64,000 nucleotides of DNA from Blautia sp. XA-2221 (GTDB taxonomy: Bacteria > Bacillota > Clostridia > Lachnospirales > Lachnospiraceae): the NCBI RefSeq assembly GCF_028767025.1, contig NZ_JAJQXX010000005.1, positions 124,001 to 188,000 on the forward strand, given 5' to 3'. Made by a program: the position numbers and the translations under genes. Below are positions 23,461 through 32,273 of this stretch, in pieces (the first letter of the stretch is position 1; every line of letters starts with the position of its first letter). The notes beneath the pieces were generated by a model. It made no database searches, was not told where the DNA came from, and worked only from the letters and a program-made list of their open reading frames with translations.

Positions 23461-25215
23461 TTATTGCTGTGAAGCTTCTTTGATCTCCGAAATATCCGGC
23501 TCAGCCATAAGGGAATAATTGGTGTAATAAACCACAAAACCTGGTTTGGCTCCAGCCGGTTTTTTTACATGCTTTTTCTGGATATAATCAATCTCTACCT
23601 TGGGGGCAGTGCGACCTTTGGAGTAATAGGCCGCCAGACGTCCGGCTTCTTCAAAAGTGCGGTCAGGCAGCTGGCCGTCGGGAGTTTTTACGATCACATG
23701 GGAGCCCGCCATTTTTTTTGCATGGAACCACCAGTCATTTCCGGAGGCCTGTTTAAAGGTCAGCTCATCGTTCTGGAAGTTGTTTTTTCCCACAAAGATA
23801 TCAAAGCCGTCACTGGAAACATAATGGAAAGGTTTTGATTTTTCCTGCATTTTTTTGCCTTTTTTTGAGGAATAGTGTTTTTTGATAAAACCATACTCTG
23901 TAAGTTCATCTTTGATCTGGCTGAGATCGCTTTCTGCCCGGGCTATATCCAGGGCATTGGAGATGGATTCCAGATGCTCTATCTCGGATTCTGTTTCTGC
24001 AATCTGACCGGTAAGAGCCTCTTCCGTACGTTTCAGCTTGGTGTAGCGGTCAAAATATTTTTTTGCGTTTTCCCCCGGGGTAAGGGTGGGATCAAGAGGG
24101 ATGGTAATCTCCTCATTGGTGTAATAATTCAGTGCGGTAAAGGATTTGCAGCCCTCTTCCAGACCATATCCGTAGGTGTTGATCAGTTCGCCGTAGATCC
24201 GGTACTTTTCTTTTTTGGCAGTATCCTTCATCTGTTTTGTCTGAAGGGCAAATTTCTTGCGGTTTCTTTCAAGAGCAGTCTGAACGATCCGGCGAAGGTC
24301 AGAAGATTTCTGGCGGATACGGTTCAGAGTATCTCTGGAAGAATAGTAGGTGGACAGCATGGAAGATACGGTTTCAAATTCCACACTATGGTATTCAGGC
24401 CCGAACTGAGTCAGAGGAAGCACCGCATATTCTACAGGCTCATTTCCACGATAAATAATATTTGGAGCAAAATCTCCGTCCTGTACTTGTTCCATCAGTC
24501 TTTTGAAAGTGTGATACAGATGGATGCAGGAAGTTTCATTCAGAGAGAGGGCGGGATCATTGCCGTCAATAGATGCGCGATAACAGATTTCCTCGGCGAT
24601 CAGAGGGCTTAGGCCTGTAAGAGAAGAATAGATCGCTTTGGAAATGCTGCATGGTTTTTTGCATATGTTGGCTATAAAGTCCTGTTCGGTAACAGTAAGC
24701 GGGTCAGCTTTTTCCTGAGTCTGAGGAAGGAAATACTGCCGTCCCGGAAGGACTTCTCTGACAGAACTCATGTGGGAGGAAACGTGCTTGATGCTGTCAA
24801 GGATCATTCTGTTTTCATCGCAGAAAATAATATTACTGTGTTTGCCCATAAGCTCCATAATGAGAATCTTTTTACATGGATCTCCCATTTCGTTTAAATG
24901 CTCCAGTTCAAATTCCACCACACGTTCCATTCCCGGCTGTTTTATAGATGCGATTTTGGCACTGCCGATGTGTTTGCGCAGAAGCATACAGAAATTGGGC
25001 GCAGTCAGGGGACTGGGCTTGTTTTTGTCAATAAAATAAATCAGAGGAAGGGAAGCGTTGGCAGAAAGAAGCAGTCTGCACTGTCCTTCGCCGCCTTTTG
25101 CTGTGATCAGAAGCGCGTCTGATTCCGGCTGGGCAATTTTGTTAAAACGTCCGCCGTCAAGATATTTATGTAATTCCTGAACCATTGCTGCAATGGTGAT
25201 TCCGTCAAAAGCCAT
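23461..25215 (-). CDS. rqcH: Ribosome quality control protein RqcH (NFACT/FbpA family)
   Basis: A 584-residue NFACT protein. RqcH binds stalled 50S subunits and recruits Ala-tRNA to add an alanine tail that marks the chain for ClpXP. NFACT-N is at 1-210, coiled-coil helices are at about 290-430, and NFACT-R is at 445-560 (GFDIFVGKNNFQND; GNDWWFHAKKMAGSHVIV). The Asp97-Arg98 pair essential in B. subtilis RqcH reads Glu97-Arg98 here, a conservative change. Older annotation calls it fibronectin-binding protein. Convergent with larE-like, divergent from yicC. Confidence 0.93.
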   Translation of the reverse strand: MAFDGITIAAMVQELHKYLDGGRFNKIAQPESDALLITAKGGEGQCRLLLSANASLPLIYFIDKNKPSPLTAPNFCMLLRKHIGSAKIASIKQPGMERVVEFELEHLNEMGDPCKKILIMELMGKHSNIIFCDENRMILDSIKHVSSHMSSVREVLPGRQYFLPQTQEKADPLTVTEQDFIANICKKPCSISKAIYSSLTGLSPLIAEEICYRASIDGNDPALSLNETSCIHLYHTFKRLMEQVQDGDFAPNIIYRGNEPVEYAVLPLTQFGPEYHSVEFETVSSMLSTYYSSRDTLNRIRQKSSDLRRIVQTALERNRKKFALQTKQMKDTAKKEKYRIYGELINTYGYGLEEGCKSFTALNYYTNEEITIPLDPTLTPGENAKKYFDRYTKLKRTEEALTGQIAETESEIEHLESISNALDIARAESDLSQIKDELTEYGFIKKHYSSKKGKKMQEKSKPFHYVSSDGFDIFVGKNNFQNDELTFKQASGNDWWFHAKKMAGSHVIVKTPDGQLPDRTFEEAGRLAAYYSKGRTAPKVEIDYIQKKHVKKPAGAKPGFVVYYTNYSLMAEPDISEIKEASQQ

Positions 25216-25396
25216 AGTGAATACTCCTTTTTTCTTTCTGGCTACAGTATAGCATGTCCGGGAGAATTCCGCAAAAGAATATGAACGGTAATTTACAGCG
25301 TTTTTAACTGCTGAAGATATCTTGTTACTGTTTATGCGATATTATTCCGTGAAGGGAGTAATTGGGAATTTTTTGTCTGGATACCGAAAAAACAGT

Positions 25397-25425
25397 TTGA
25401 CTACCCTGTTTAGATGCTCTATAAT
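25397..25425 (+). promoter_or_regulatory. Promoter of the yicC-remA-gmk-rpoZ run
   Basis: TTGACT at 25397-25402, a 17-nt spacer and perfect TATAAT at 25420-25425, 80 nt before yicC. The genes behind are close or overlapping, so it is probably an operon promoter. Confidence 0.8.
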
Positions 25426-25504
25426 AAATCTGTATGTAAACATATATTTATTATGTCTGCGTACATTATGAAAAAAGAAGTAACCTGCAAAGTGAGACGA
25501 CATT

Positions 25505-26383
25505 ATGATAAAAAGCATGACAGGCTTTGGCCGCGCCGAGGCCGTGACAAAAGAGTGGAAGATCACAGTAGAGCTGAAGTCGGTAAACCACAGATATCTG
25601 GATTTGAACATTAAAATGCCCAGAAAGCTGAATCTTTTTGAGGGACAGATCCGTAATCTGATGAAAACTTACATGCAGCGGGGCAAGGTGGATGTTTTCA
25701 TTACTTATGAGGACTATACTGCCGGAAGTGTGGCTCTTAAATACAATCGTGATCTTGCAGCTGAGTATCTGGGATATTTTAAAGAAATGGAAGAGGAATT
25801 TCAGCTGAAAAATGACATTGGCGTATCTGCGCTTTCCAGATATCCTGAGGTTCTGACTATGGAAGAGCAGCCGGTCAATGAGGAAAAACTGTGGACCTGT
25901 CTTGAGGGACCTCTTCATGAAGCCTGCAGGCGGTTTGTTGATACAAGAGAAACTGAGGGCAGAAACTTAAAAAATGACCTTCTGATCAAGCTGGAGGCGC
26001 TGGACGAAAAGGTAAGCGCAGTGGAAGCCCGTTCTCCTGAAGTGGTTCGGGTGTACAGAGAAAAGCTGGAGGCAAAGGTTCATGAACTTCTGGAGGATTC
26101 TCAGATTGACGATAACCGTATTGCCGCAGAGGTTGTGATCTATTCAGACAAAATCTGCAACGACGAGGAAACGGTACGTCTCCATAGCCATATCCAGGGC
26201 ATGAAAAAAATCCTTACAGAAAAAGAAGGAATTGGCCGTAAGCTGGATTTTATGGCACAGGAGATGAACAGAGAAGCCAACACGATTCTGTCAAAGTCCA
26301 ATGATATTGAAATTTCTGATATTGCCATTGATCTGAAGACTGAGATCGAAAAGATCCGTGAGCAGATTCAGAATATAGAGTAA
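25505..26383 (+). CDS. YicC-family endoribonuclease
   Basis: A 292-residue YicC-like protein (start MIKSMTGFGRAEA, the family hallmark; C-terminal DUF1732 helix with KIREQIQNIE at the end). YicC proteins are hexameric endoribonucleases reported to act in RNA turnover, including degradation of some small RNAs. The length is standard. The ribosome site is weak (GTGAGACG). It leads a block shared by Clostridia and Bacilli: yicC, remA, gmk, rpoZ. Confidence 0.93.
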   Translation: MIKSMTGFGRAEAVTKEWKITVELKSVNHRYLDLNIKMPRKLNLFEGQIRNLMKTYMQRGKVDVFITYEDYTAGSVALKYNRDLAAEYLGYFKEMEEEFQLKNDIGVSALSRYPEVLTMEEQPVNEEKLWTCLEGPLHEACRRFVDTRETEGRNLKNDLLIKLEALDEKVSAVEARSPEVVRVYREKLEAKVHELLEDSQIDDNRIAAEVVIYSDKICNDEETVRLHSHIQGMKKILTEKEGIGRKLDFMAQEMNREANTILSKSNDIEISDIAIDLKTEIEKIREQIQNIE

Positions 26384-26398
26384 CGGAGGCGGAAATCT

Positions 26399-26671
26399 GT
26401 GGCAAAACTGATCAATGTAGGTTTTGGAAATGTAGTAAATTCTCAGAAAATAGTTGCTGTGGTAAGTCCGGATGCGGCTCCTGTCAAGCGTATGGTTCAG
26501 AGCATGAAAGGAACCAGATCGCTGGTGGACGCCACACAGGGACGTAAGACAAAGGCAGTGATCGTCACTTCAGACGATTATGTGGTGCTGTCAGCGCTGC
26601 AGCCGGAAACGATCGCAAGACGTTTTGCGGAAGCCTACGATTATGAGGAGCGAGGAGAGGAACATGAGTAA
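26399..26671 (+). CDS. remA: Extracellular matrix regulator RemA (DUF370)
   Basis: A 90-residue DUF370 protein (AKLINVGFGNVVNSQKIVAV; RSLVDATQGRKTKAVIVT). In Bacillus RemA is a small DNA-binding activator of matrix and osmoprotection genes that forms octameric rings. The start is GTG at 26399 with GGAGG upstream. It overlaps gmk by 8 nt. Role in this organism inferred from family. Confidence 0.93.
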   Translation: MAKLINVGFGNVVNSQKIVAVVSPDAAPVKRMVQSMKGTRSLVDATQGRKTKAVIVTSDDYVVLSALQPETIARRFAEAYDYEERGEEHE

Positions 26672-27296
26672 AGGTGTTTTGGCAGTGGTATCCGGATTTT
26701 CCGGAGCCGGAAAAGGAACAGTTATGAAAAAGCTTCTGGAGAGCTTTGATGACTATGCGTTGTCGGTTTCTGTAACAACCAGAAAACCAAGACCGGGAGA
26801 AGTGGACGGGAAGGATTATTTTTTCCGTACAAAAGAAGAAGTGGAAGAAATGATCGCTCAGGATCAGCTTCTGGAATATGCCCGGTATGTAGACAATTAT
26901 TACGGAACTCCCCGTTCTTATGTGGAGGAAAAGCTTGAAGAGGGCAAAAATGTAATCCTGGAAATTGAAATCCAGGGCGCAATGAAAATAAAAGAAAAGA
27001 TACCGGAAGCGGTTCTTATTTTTGTAACACCTCCTTCTGTAGAAGAGTTGAGAAGACGCCTGGAAGGGCGGGGGACGGAAACACAGGAAGTGATCGAATC
27101 CCGTCTCAGCCGTGCTGCTGAGGAAGCGGAAGGAATGGAAGATTATGATTATCTTCTGGTAAATGATGACCTGGAGGAGTGTGTAAACGAACTTCACCGG
27201 ATCATTTCAAGTGAACGCTGCAAAACACAGCGGAATACAGAGTTTATTAACAGAATCCAGGAGGAATCCCGGGGATTAATGAAAGGAGACTTATAA
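26664..27296 (+). CDS. gmk: Guanylate kinase
   Basis: Phosphorylates GMP to GDP with ATP. A 210-residue protein with P-loop SGFSGAGKGT at about 9-18, GMP-binding SVTTRKPRPGEVDGKDYFF and lid LEGRGTETQEVIESRL. The ATG at 26664 follows GAGGAGAGGAAC and overlaps remA; the longer frame to 26580 has no ribosome site. It ends 1 nt before rpoZ. Confidence 0.97.
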   Translation: MSKGVLAVVSGFSGAGKGTVMKKLLESFDDYALSVSVTTRKPRPGEVDGKDYFFRTKEEVEEMIAQDQLLEYARYVDNYYGTPRSYVEEKLEEGKNVILEIEIQGAMKIKEKIPEAVLIFVTPPSVEELRRRLEGRGTETQEVIESRLSRAAEEAEGMEDYDYLLVNDDLEECVNELHRIISSERCKTQRNTEFINRIQEESRGLMKGDL

Positions 27297-27297
27297 T

Positions 27298-27621
27298 ATG
27301 ATACATCCGTCATATTCAGAACTGATTCAGGCGATCAACAACAATGCAGAGGAAGACGACAACACCATGATGCTGAACAGCCGCTACTCTCTGGTGCTGG
27401 CTACCAGTAAGCGTGCCCGTCAGCTGATCGCCGGCGCTGAGCCTATGGTAAGAGGAGCTGCAGGAAAGAAACCTCTGTCCGTAGCCATTGATGAATTTTA
27501 TCAGGGACAGGTAAAGATCGTGGCTGACAATACAGAAGAGGAAGAAACTTCAGAGCCGACAGTGGAAACTGCAGAGACTGAAGCAGAAAGCACTGTACAG
27601 ACAACAGAAACAGAAGAATAA
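27298..27621 (+). CDS. rpoZ: RNA polymerase omega subunit
   Basis: A 107-residue omega subunit that helps assemble core RNA polymerase. The conserved core is residues 1-75 (MIHPSYSELIQAINNN; NSRYSLVLATSKRARQL). A Glu/Thr-rich acidic tail of about 30 residues follows, which looks disordered and makes it longer than the usual 65-90 residues. AAAGGAG precedes the ATG. Confidence 0.95.
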   Translation: MIHPSYSELIQAINNNAEEDDNTMMLNSRYSLVLATSKRARQLIAGAEPMVRGAAGKKPLSVAIDEFYQGQVKIVADNTEEEETSEPTVETAETEAESTVQTTETEE

Positions 27622-27722
27622 AAATAAAAGGGGCGGTGTAAATCGAACTCCCGGCGGCATCTTCTGAGGATTCCGGCGGAAAGATGATTCTGCAGCGCTC
27701 CTTATATATATCAGGAGAACAT

Positions 27723-29060
27723 ATGAAAGTATTATTTATTTCACTTGGCTGCGATAAGAACCTGGCAGATTCCGAGGAAATGCTGGGCCTACTTACAGGT
27801 AATGGCCATGAGATCGTGGATTCCGAGGAGGAGGCAGAGGTAATTGTCATTAATACCTGCTGTTTTATCCATGATGCAAAAGAAGAGAGTGTTGAAAACA
27901 TTCTGGAAATGGCAGAGTACAAAAAAGCAGGAACCTGTAAGGTGCTGATCGTGACAGGATGTATGGCGCAGCGTTATAAAGCGGAAATTATTGAGGAGGT
28001 CCCGGAAGTGGATGCAGTTCTGGGAACTACTTCCTATATGGATATTCTAAAAGCAATAGACGAAGCCTGCCAGGGGAACCATTTCCAGGAGTTCCGGGAT
28101 ATCAATGAACTGCCGGAAGATTCCGGGAGAAGAGTTTTGACAACAGGCGGTCATTACGGTTATCTGAAAATTGCAGAAGGCTGCGACAAACACTGTACCT
28201 ACTGCATTATTCCTTCTCTGAGAGGAAGATTCCGCAGTGTCCCTCAGGAACGTCTGATCGCTCAGGCAAAGCATATGGCAGAGCAGGGAGTAAAAGAACT
28301 GATTCTGGTTGCACAGGAAACTACCATGTACGGTACAGATCTTTACGGAAAAAAGACACTCCATCTTCTTATGAAGGAACTTTGTAAGATTAAGGGGATC
28401 CGCTGGATCCGTGTCCTTTACTGTTATCCGGAAGAAATCTATGATGATCTGATCCGGGTTATGAAAGAAGAAAAGAAAATCTGTCATTACCTTGACCTTC
28501 CTATTCAGCATGCCAGTGATCGCATCCTGAAAAGAATGGGCCGCCGCACAACCAGAGCCCAGCTGACTGCAACCATAGAAAAGCTCAGAAAAGAGATTCC
28601 GGACATTGTTTTAAGAACAACGCTGATCACAGGTTTTCCGGGAGAAACAGAAGAAGATCATCAGGAACTGATGGAATTTGTGGACGAGATGGAATTTGAC
28701 CGTCTGGGAGCCTTTACCTATTCTCCGGAGGAGGGAACTCCGGCAGAAACGATGGAAGGGCAGATTCCCGAGGAAATTAAAGAAGAGAGACGGGATGAGA
28801 TCATGGAGCTTCAGCAGGAGATCTCTCTGGAAAAGGGGAACGACCGGATCGGTCAGGAACTTCTGGTTATGATAGAAGGCAAAGTTTCCGGGGAGAGCGC
28901 TTATATTGCAAGAACCTACGGAGATGCCCCGAAAGTGGACGGCTATATTTTCGTCCAGACAGGAGAGCTTCTTATGACCGGAGATTTCGCAAAGGTCCGC
29001 GTGACCGGAGCGCTGGAATATGATTTGATAGGAGAGTTGGCAGATGAATACACCGAATAA
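27723..29060 (+). CDS. rimO: Ribosomal protein S12 methylthiotransferase RimO
   Basis: A 445-residue radical SAM methylthiotransferase that modifies an Asp of ribosomal protein uS12. The N-terminal UPF0004 cluster uses Cys in GCDKN, NTCCF and TGCMAQ; the radical SAM cluster is CDKHCTYC; the C-terminal TRAM domain begins near 380. The S12-specific features (GCDKNLADSE) point to RimO rather than MiaB. The ATG at 27723 has AGGAGA upstream. It overlaps pgsA by 17 nt. Confidence 0.95.
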   Translation: MKVLFISLGCDKNLADSEEMLGLLTGNGHEIVDSEEEAEVIVINTCCFIHDAKEESVENILEMAEYKKAGTCKVLIVTGCMAQRYKAEIIEEVPEVDAVLGTTSYMDILKAIDEACQGNHFQEFRDINELPEDSGRRVLTTGGHYGYLKIAEGCDKHCTYCIIPSLRGRFRSVPQERLIAQAKHMAEQGVKELILVAQETTMYGTDLYGKKTLHLLMKELCKIKGIRWIRVLYCYPEEIYDDLIRVMKEEKKICHYLDLPIQHASDRILKRMGRRTTRAQLTATIEKLRKEIPDIVLRTTLITGFPGETEEDHQELMEFVDEMEFDRLGAFTYSPEEGTPAETMEGQIPEEIKEERRDEIMELQQEISLEKGNDRIGQELLVMIEGKVSGESAYIARTYGDAPKVDGYIFVQTGELLMTGDFAKVRVTGALEYDLIGELADEYTE

Positions 29061-29583
29061 ACTGACTGTTGGAAGAATGATACTTGTGCCTTTTTTGGTT
29101 CTGTTTTTACTGACTGATCTGGGTGGAGAGGCAAACCGATATATTTCCCTTGTTATTTTTGCCGGAGCCAGCATTACAGACTGGTTTGACGGCTATCTGG
29201 CAAGGAAACATCACCTTGTAACCAATTTTGGAAAATTTATGGATCCGCTGGCAGATAAACTTCTTGTGTGTTCTGCGATGATCTGTATGATCGAGCTTGG
29301 AAGACTTCCTGCATGGATCGTTCTTATTATTATTGCAAGAGAATTTATTATCAGCGGATTCCGTCTGATCGCAGCAGAAAACGGAGTAGTGATTGCTGCA
29401 AATTACTGGGGAAAATTCAAAACCGTTTCTCAGATGATCATGATCATTCTTCTGATCCTTCATTTTGGAGGGATTTTTGCGGTACTGGAGCAGATCTTTA
29501 TCTGGCTGTCTCTGGCGCTTACAGTTATTTCACTGATCACTTACATATGGCAGAACCGTTCTGTCCTGTCCATGCAGGAATAA
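29044..29583 (+). CDS. pgsA: CDP-diacylglycerol-glycerol-3-phosphate 3-phosphatidyltransferase
   Basis: A 179-residue membrane enzyme making phosphatidylglycerol phosphate. It has the CDP-alcohol phosphotransferase motif DWFDGYLARKHH followed by GKFMDPLADK, and about five membrane helices. It starts within the end of rimO (ATG at 29044), typical of translational coupling. With cls (39993) it covers the route to cardiolipin in this window. Confidence 0.95.
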   Translation: MNTPNKLTVGRMILVPFLVLFLLTDLGGEANRYISLVIFAGASITDWFDGYLARKHHLVTNFGKFMDPLADKLLVCSAMICMIELGRLPAWIVLIIIAREFIISGFRLIAAENGVVIAANYWGKFKTVSQMIMIILLILHFGGIFAVLEQIFIWLSLALTVISLITYIWQNRSVLSMQE

Positions 29584-29631
29584 AACCGGCTGTTTCAGGA
29601 TAACGGGGATACAAAAAGGAGGCTGTAAAAG

Positions 29632-30900
29632 ATGATTACAGAACTGGTAGCAGTAGGAACTGAAATTTTACTTGGCAATATTGTAAATACAAACAGTGCG
29701 TATCTGGCAGAAAAGTGCGCTCAGCTTGGACTTTCTCTGTATTATCAGACCGTTGTGGGAGATAATGCGGAAAGAATGAAAGATACCATAAAAACGGCGC
29801 TGGACCGTTCTGACGTTGTGATTCTTACCGGAGGTCTGGGGCCTACAGAGGATGACCTGACAAAAGAGATCACAGCAGAAGTTATGGGACTTCCTCTTGT
29901 GGAAGATGCTCACAGCAGAGAGCTTCTGGATGCGTACCTGAAACAGTACGAAAAAAATGACGCGCAGCGCAGGATCACTTCCAACAATTATAAACAGGCA
30001 ATGGTTCCTCAGGGAGCGCTTGTTCTGGACAACCATAATGGAACTGCTCCCGGTCTTATCATTGAAAAGAACGGAAAAACAGCAATTCTTCTTCCGGGAC
30101 CTCCAAATGAACTGAAACCTATGTTTGAGGAAGAAGTTTTTCCGTATCTTCGTAAAAAACAGCCGGAGATCATTTATTCACAGATGGTAAAAATCTGCTC
30201 CATCGGAGAAAGCCAGGTGGCAGAAGAAATTCAGGATCTGATTGAACAGCAGTCTAATCCCACTATTGCTCCATATGCAAAGACCGGAGAAGTTCATTTG
30301 AGGATCACAGCCAAGGCAGAGAGCGAAAAAGAGTGTAAAAAACTGATCAAGCCGGTTGTGCGGGAGCTGAAAAGCCGGTTTGGCAAAAATATTTTTGCAA
30401 CAGAAGAAAACAAGACTCTGGAAGAAGCGGTAGTGGATATGCTGAAAGACCAGAAGCTTACTCTTTCTCTTGCAGAGTCCTGTACAGGCGGCGCCATTGC
30501 ATCCAGGATCGTAAATGTTCCCGGCGCATCGGATGTATTTCTTCAGGGAATGGTAACCTACAGCAACCGTGCAAAACGCAAAAGTCTTGGTGTGAAAAAA
30601 TCTACTTTAAAGACTCACGGGGCTGTTTCAGAAAAGTGCGCCAAAGAAATGGCAAAGGGCGGCTGTTTTGTTACAAAAACTGATATCTGTCTTTCAATCA
30701 CAGGAATTGCAGGACCGGGTGGCGGTACAAAAGAGAAGCCGGTAGGTACTGTATTTATGGGCTGTAGTTATAATGGAAAGACTGTTGTCCGTGAATATCA
30801 TTTTACAGGCAACCGCACAAAGATACGGGAGCAGTCAACCGCACATGCACTTGCCTTTTTAAGAGAATGTATTATGGAGGGAGTCAGCAAAAACGACTGA
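29632..30900 (+). CDS. cinA: CinA-like competence/damage-inducible protein, nucleotide pyrophosphatase/NMN deamidase
   Basis: A 422-residue protein. The N-terminal MoaB/MogA-like domain (AVGTEILLGNIVNTNSAYLA; ILTGGLGPTEDD) hydrolyses ADP-ribose type substrates in the family. The C-terminal CinA/PncC domain (SLAESCTGGAIASRIVNVPG; AGPGGGTKEKPVGTVF) deamidates NMN. It is followed 4 nt later by a convergent gene. In naturally competent species it is linked to RecA; the role here is probably NAD recycling. Confidence 0.95.
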   Translation: MITELVAVGTEILLGNIVNTNSAYLAEKCAQLGLSLYYQTVVGDNAERMKDTIKTALDRSDVVILTGGLGPTEDDLTKEITAEVMGLPLVEDAHSRELLDAYLKQYEKNDAQRRITSNNYKQAMVPQGALVLDNHNGTAPGLIIEKNGKTAILLPGPPNELKPMFEEEVFPYLRKKQPEIIYSQMVKICSIGESQVAEEIQDLIEQQSNPTIAPYAKTGEVHLRITAKAESEKECKKLIKPVVRELKSRFGKNIFATEENKTLEEAVVDMLKDQKLTLSLAESCTGGAIASRIVNVPGASDVFLQGMVTYSNRAKRKSLGVKKSTLKTHGAVSEKCAKEMAKGGCFVTKTDICLSITGIAGPGGGTKEKPVGTVFMGCSYNGKTVVREYHFTGNRTKIREQSTAHALAFLRECIMEGVSKND

Positions 30901-30904
30901 CTTC

Positions 30905-31177
30905 CTACCGGATCATCTGCATAAGACTTACGATCCGGTCAATTTTTGCAGTTTCCTGAGGTGATTTTCCCATTTTGAGAACTTCCAGAACAGCGGAGAT
31001 CTCATCGGAAGAAAAATGAAGTCCGCTACTTTTTCCCCGGGAGGCTGCATTCATCAGAAAAGGGAGCATATCAGAGGCATTCTTGCCTGTTCCCTGTTCT
31101 GCAAGATTCTGAAGCATTTCCAGTTTACTTTTATCCATATCTGCAAGTCTGGGGTCATTTTGCCAGTTTTTGTCCAT
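30905..31177 (-). CDS. Conserved-looking small protein of unknown function
   Basis: A 90-residue helical protein (MDKNWQNDPRLADMDKSKLE; DEISAVLEVLKMGKSPQETA; ends SLMQMIR). AAGGAG lies 7 nt before the ATG at 31177. It appears co-directional with the next small gene (31196-31522, 18 bp upstream) and both carry runs of Leu, Met and Lys with a related end (LIQMLQVLKE versus SLMQMIR), so they may form a complex. No family recognised. The gene ends 4 bp from cinA. Confidence 0.7.
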   Translation of the reverse strand: MDKNWQNDPRLADMDKSKLEMLQNLAEQGTGKNASDMLPFLMNAASRGKSSGLHFSSDEISAVLEVLKMGKSPQETAKIDRIVSLMQMIR

Positions 31178-31195
31178 AGGAGCTCCTTTTTTCAA

Positions 31196-31522
31196 TTATT
31201 CTTTTAAAACCTGAAGCATTTGTATGAGAATCAGCATATTGGTCAGCTGATCTACTTTTTCCCGACTTTTTCCGTAACTGAATCTGCGGATATCCTGAAG
31301 CATTTCCACAGGATCGGCAGCAGTATTTTCACAGATCTGCATCTCTGCACGCCCTGGAGAGAACAGAGCTATGGTGTTGGACAGTTCTTCCAATTTGGTA
31401 TAAAGAGAAACAATCTGCCGCACAGAAGGCGGGAGATAAGGAACAGCTGCCTTAATGAGTTGTGTCTGGTCGCTGCTTACCATCTGGTCGAGAGCGGTCT
31501 GAGAAACGGGTTCCTGATCCAT
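31196..31522 (-). CDS. Conserved-looking small helical protein, partner of the gene at 30905
   Basis: A 108-residue protein (MDQEPVSQTALDQMVSSDQT; PPSVRQIVSLYTKLEELSNT; ends LTNMLILIQMLQVLKE). It is all helix by appearance. AAGGAG precedes the ATG at 31522. It is probably in one transcript with the downstream 30905-31177 gene. The function is unknown; no membrane segment or catalytic motif seen. Confidence 0.7.
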   Translation of the reverse strand: MDQEPVSQTALDQMVSSDQTQLIKAAVPYLPPSVRQIVSLYTKLEELSNTIALFSPGRAEMQICENTAADPVEMLQDIRRFSYGKSREKVDQLTNMLILIQMLQVLKE

Positions 31523-31656
31523 AGTCAAGACTCCTTTTTTATTAATATATGATCCTGCTGAAAAAATATGCTGATAATTTTTCGGGCAGTGAGTGGGTAC
31601 CTGGAAAATATCTGTTACATATAATATATAGAAAGCAAATCAGGAAGTGACAGAAA

Positions 31657-31794
31657 TTGAATGAAAAAAAGCAGCAACTGATTCTGGACGGAAATGCTTT
31701 TTATGAAATAGATTTGGAGTGTCTGAAACAGAAGAAGGAAAAAGAAGCCAGGGAAAAACAAAAAGCAGAACGTCAGAAAAGGCAGAGGAAATAA
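31657..31794 (+). CDS. 45-residue basic helical protein
   Basis: A short ORF from TTG at 31657 (LNEKKQQLILDGNAFYEIDL) ending in an uninterrupted Lys/Arg/Glu/Gln helix (KEKEAREKQKAERQKRQRK), probably a coiled coil or nucleic-acid-binding tail. AGGAAGTG is a weak ribosome site. The hydrophobic front plus charged tail looks like a real small protein rather than noise. Function unknown. Confidence 0.55.
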   Translation: MNEKKQQLILDGNAFYEIDLECLKQKKEKEAREKQKAERQKRQRK

Positions 31795-31803
31795 CCTCTG
31801 CCT
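31781..31803. terminator. Bidirectional terminator between two convergent small genes
   Basis: GGCAGAGG (31781) pairs with CCTCTGCC (31795) over a 6-nt loop. On the minus strand a TTTTCT tail follows, so it ends the Cys-rich gene; on the plus strand the tail is weaker. Confidence 0.75.
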
Positions 31804-31819
31804 TAAAAAATCATATGGA

Positions 31820-32119
31820 TCAGCAGCAGCCGTTATTGCCGCCGCATCCGCCGCAAAGCAGGAGCAGGATAACGATGATCCAGCAGCAGTCACCGTTGTT
31901 TCCGCCACATCCGCAGCTGTTTCCGCCCCAGCCGTTATTGCCGCAGAGGCACATGAGAATAATGATCCAGAGAATACAACTGCAGGAGCTACCGCCCCAC
32001 ATATTGTTCATGGAAGAATTTCCACATCCGCAGCTGTTTCCGCAGCCACAACTGTTTTCACAACCACAGCCACATCTCTCTTCTCCGCACCCGCAGTTTG
32101 TAGCAGCTAAATCACTCAT
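31820..32119 (-). CDS. Cys/Gly/Asn-rich protein, 'chorion class high-cysteine HCB' type
   Basis: A 99-residue protein with 21 Cys, most in CGCG or CGCGN repeats. There are two hydrophobic stretches (CILWIIILMCLC and CCWIIVILLLLC), each flanked by Gly/Asn/Cys. Proteins like this in Lachnospiraceae are named high-cysteine HCB family and resemble small spore-coat or spore-membrane proteins (YjcZ-like). It may bind metals or crosslink by disulfides at the spore surface; that is inference. GGAGGA precedes the ATG. Confidence 0.75.
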   Translation of the reverse strand: MSDLAATNCGCGEERCGCGCENSCGCGNSCGCGNSSMNNMWGGSSCSCILWIIILMCLCGNNGWGGNSCGCGGNNGDCCWIIVILLLLCGGCGGNNGCC

Positions 32120-32189
32120 TATAAAATCCTCCGAAATTTGTTTTACACTTCATCTTATGTGAATGGGATGTCCATTGTGACAGTGTTTA

Positions 32190-32218
32190 TTGACATGAAA
32201 AAATATTTTCAGTATACT
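32190..32218 (+). promoter_or_regulatory. Promoter of the membrane MutS-like gene
   Basis: Perfect TTGACA at 32190-32195, a 17-nt spacer, TATACT at 32213-32218. Confidence 0.8.
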
Positions 32219-32273
32219 CAGTTTAAAATATTATGAAAATATAAATGATACATTTCTGAAGAAAGGGGAGTTT

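Noticed and set aside
23875-24612. A 245-codon plus-strand ORF opposite rqcH
   Set aside because: Shadow of a strongly recognised gene on the other strand; rich in Phe/Cys/Gly without any motif.
31719-32162. A 147-codon Pro/Gln-rich plus-strand ORF
   Set aside because: It is the complement of the Cys/Gly repeats of the minus-strand protein at 31820-32119, which has a good ribosome site and terminator.
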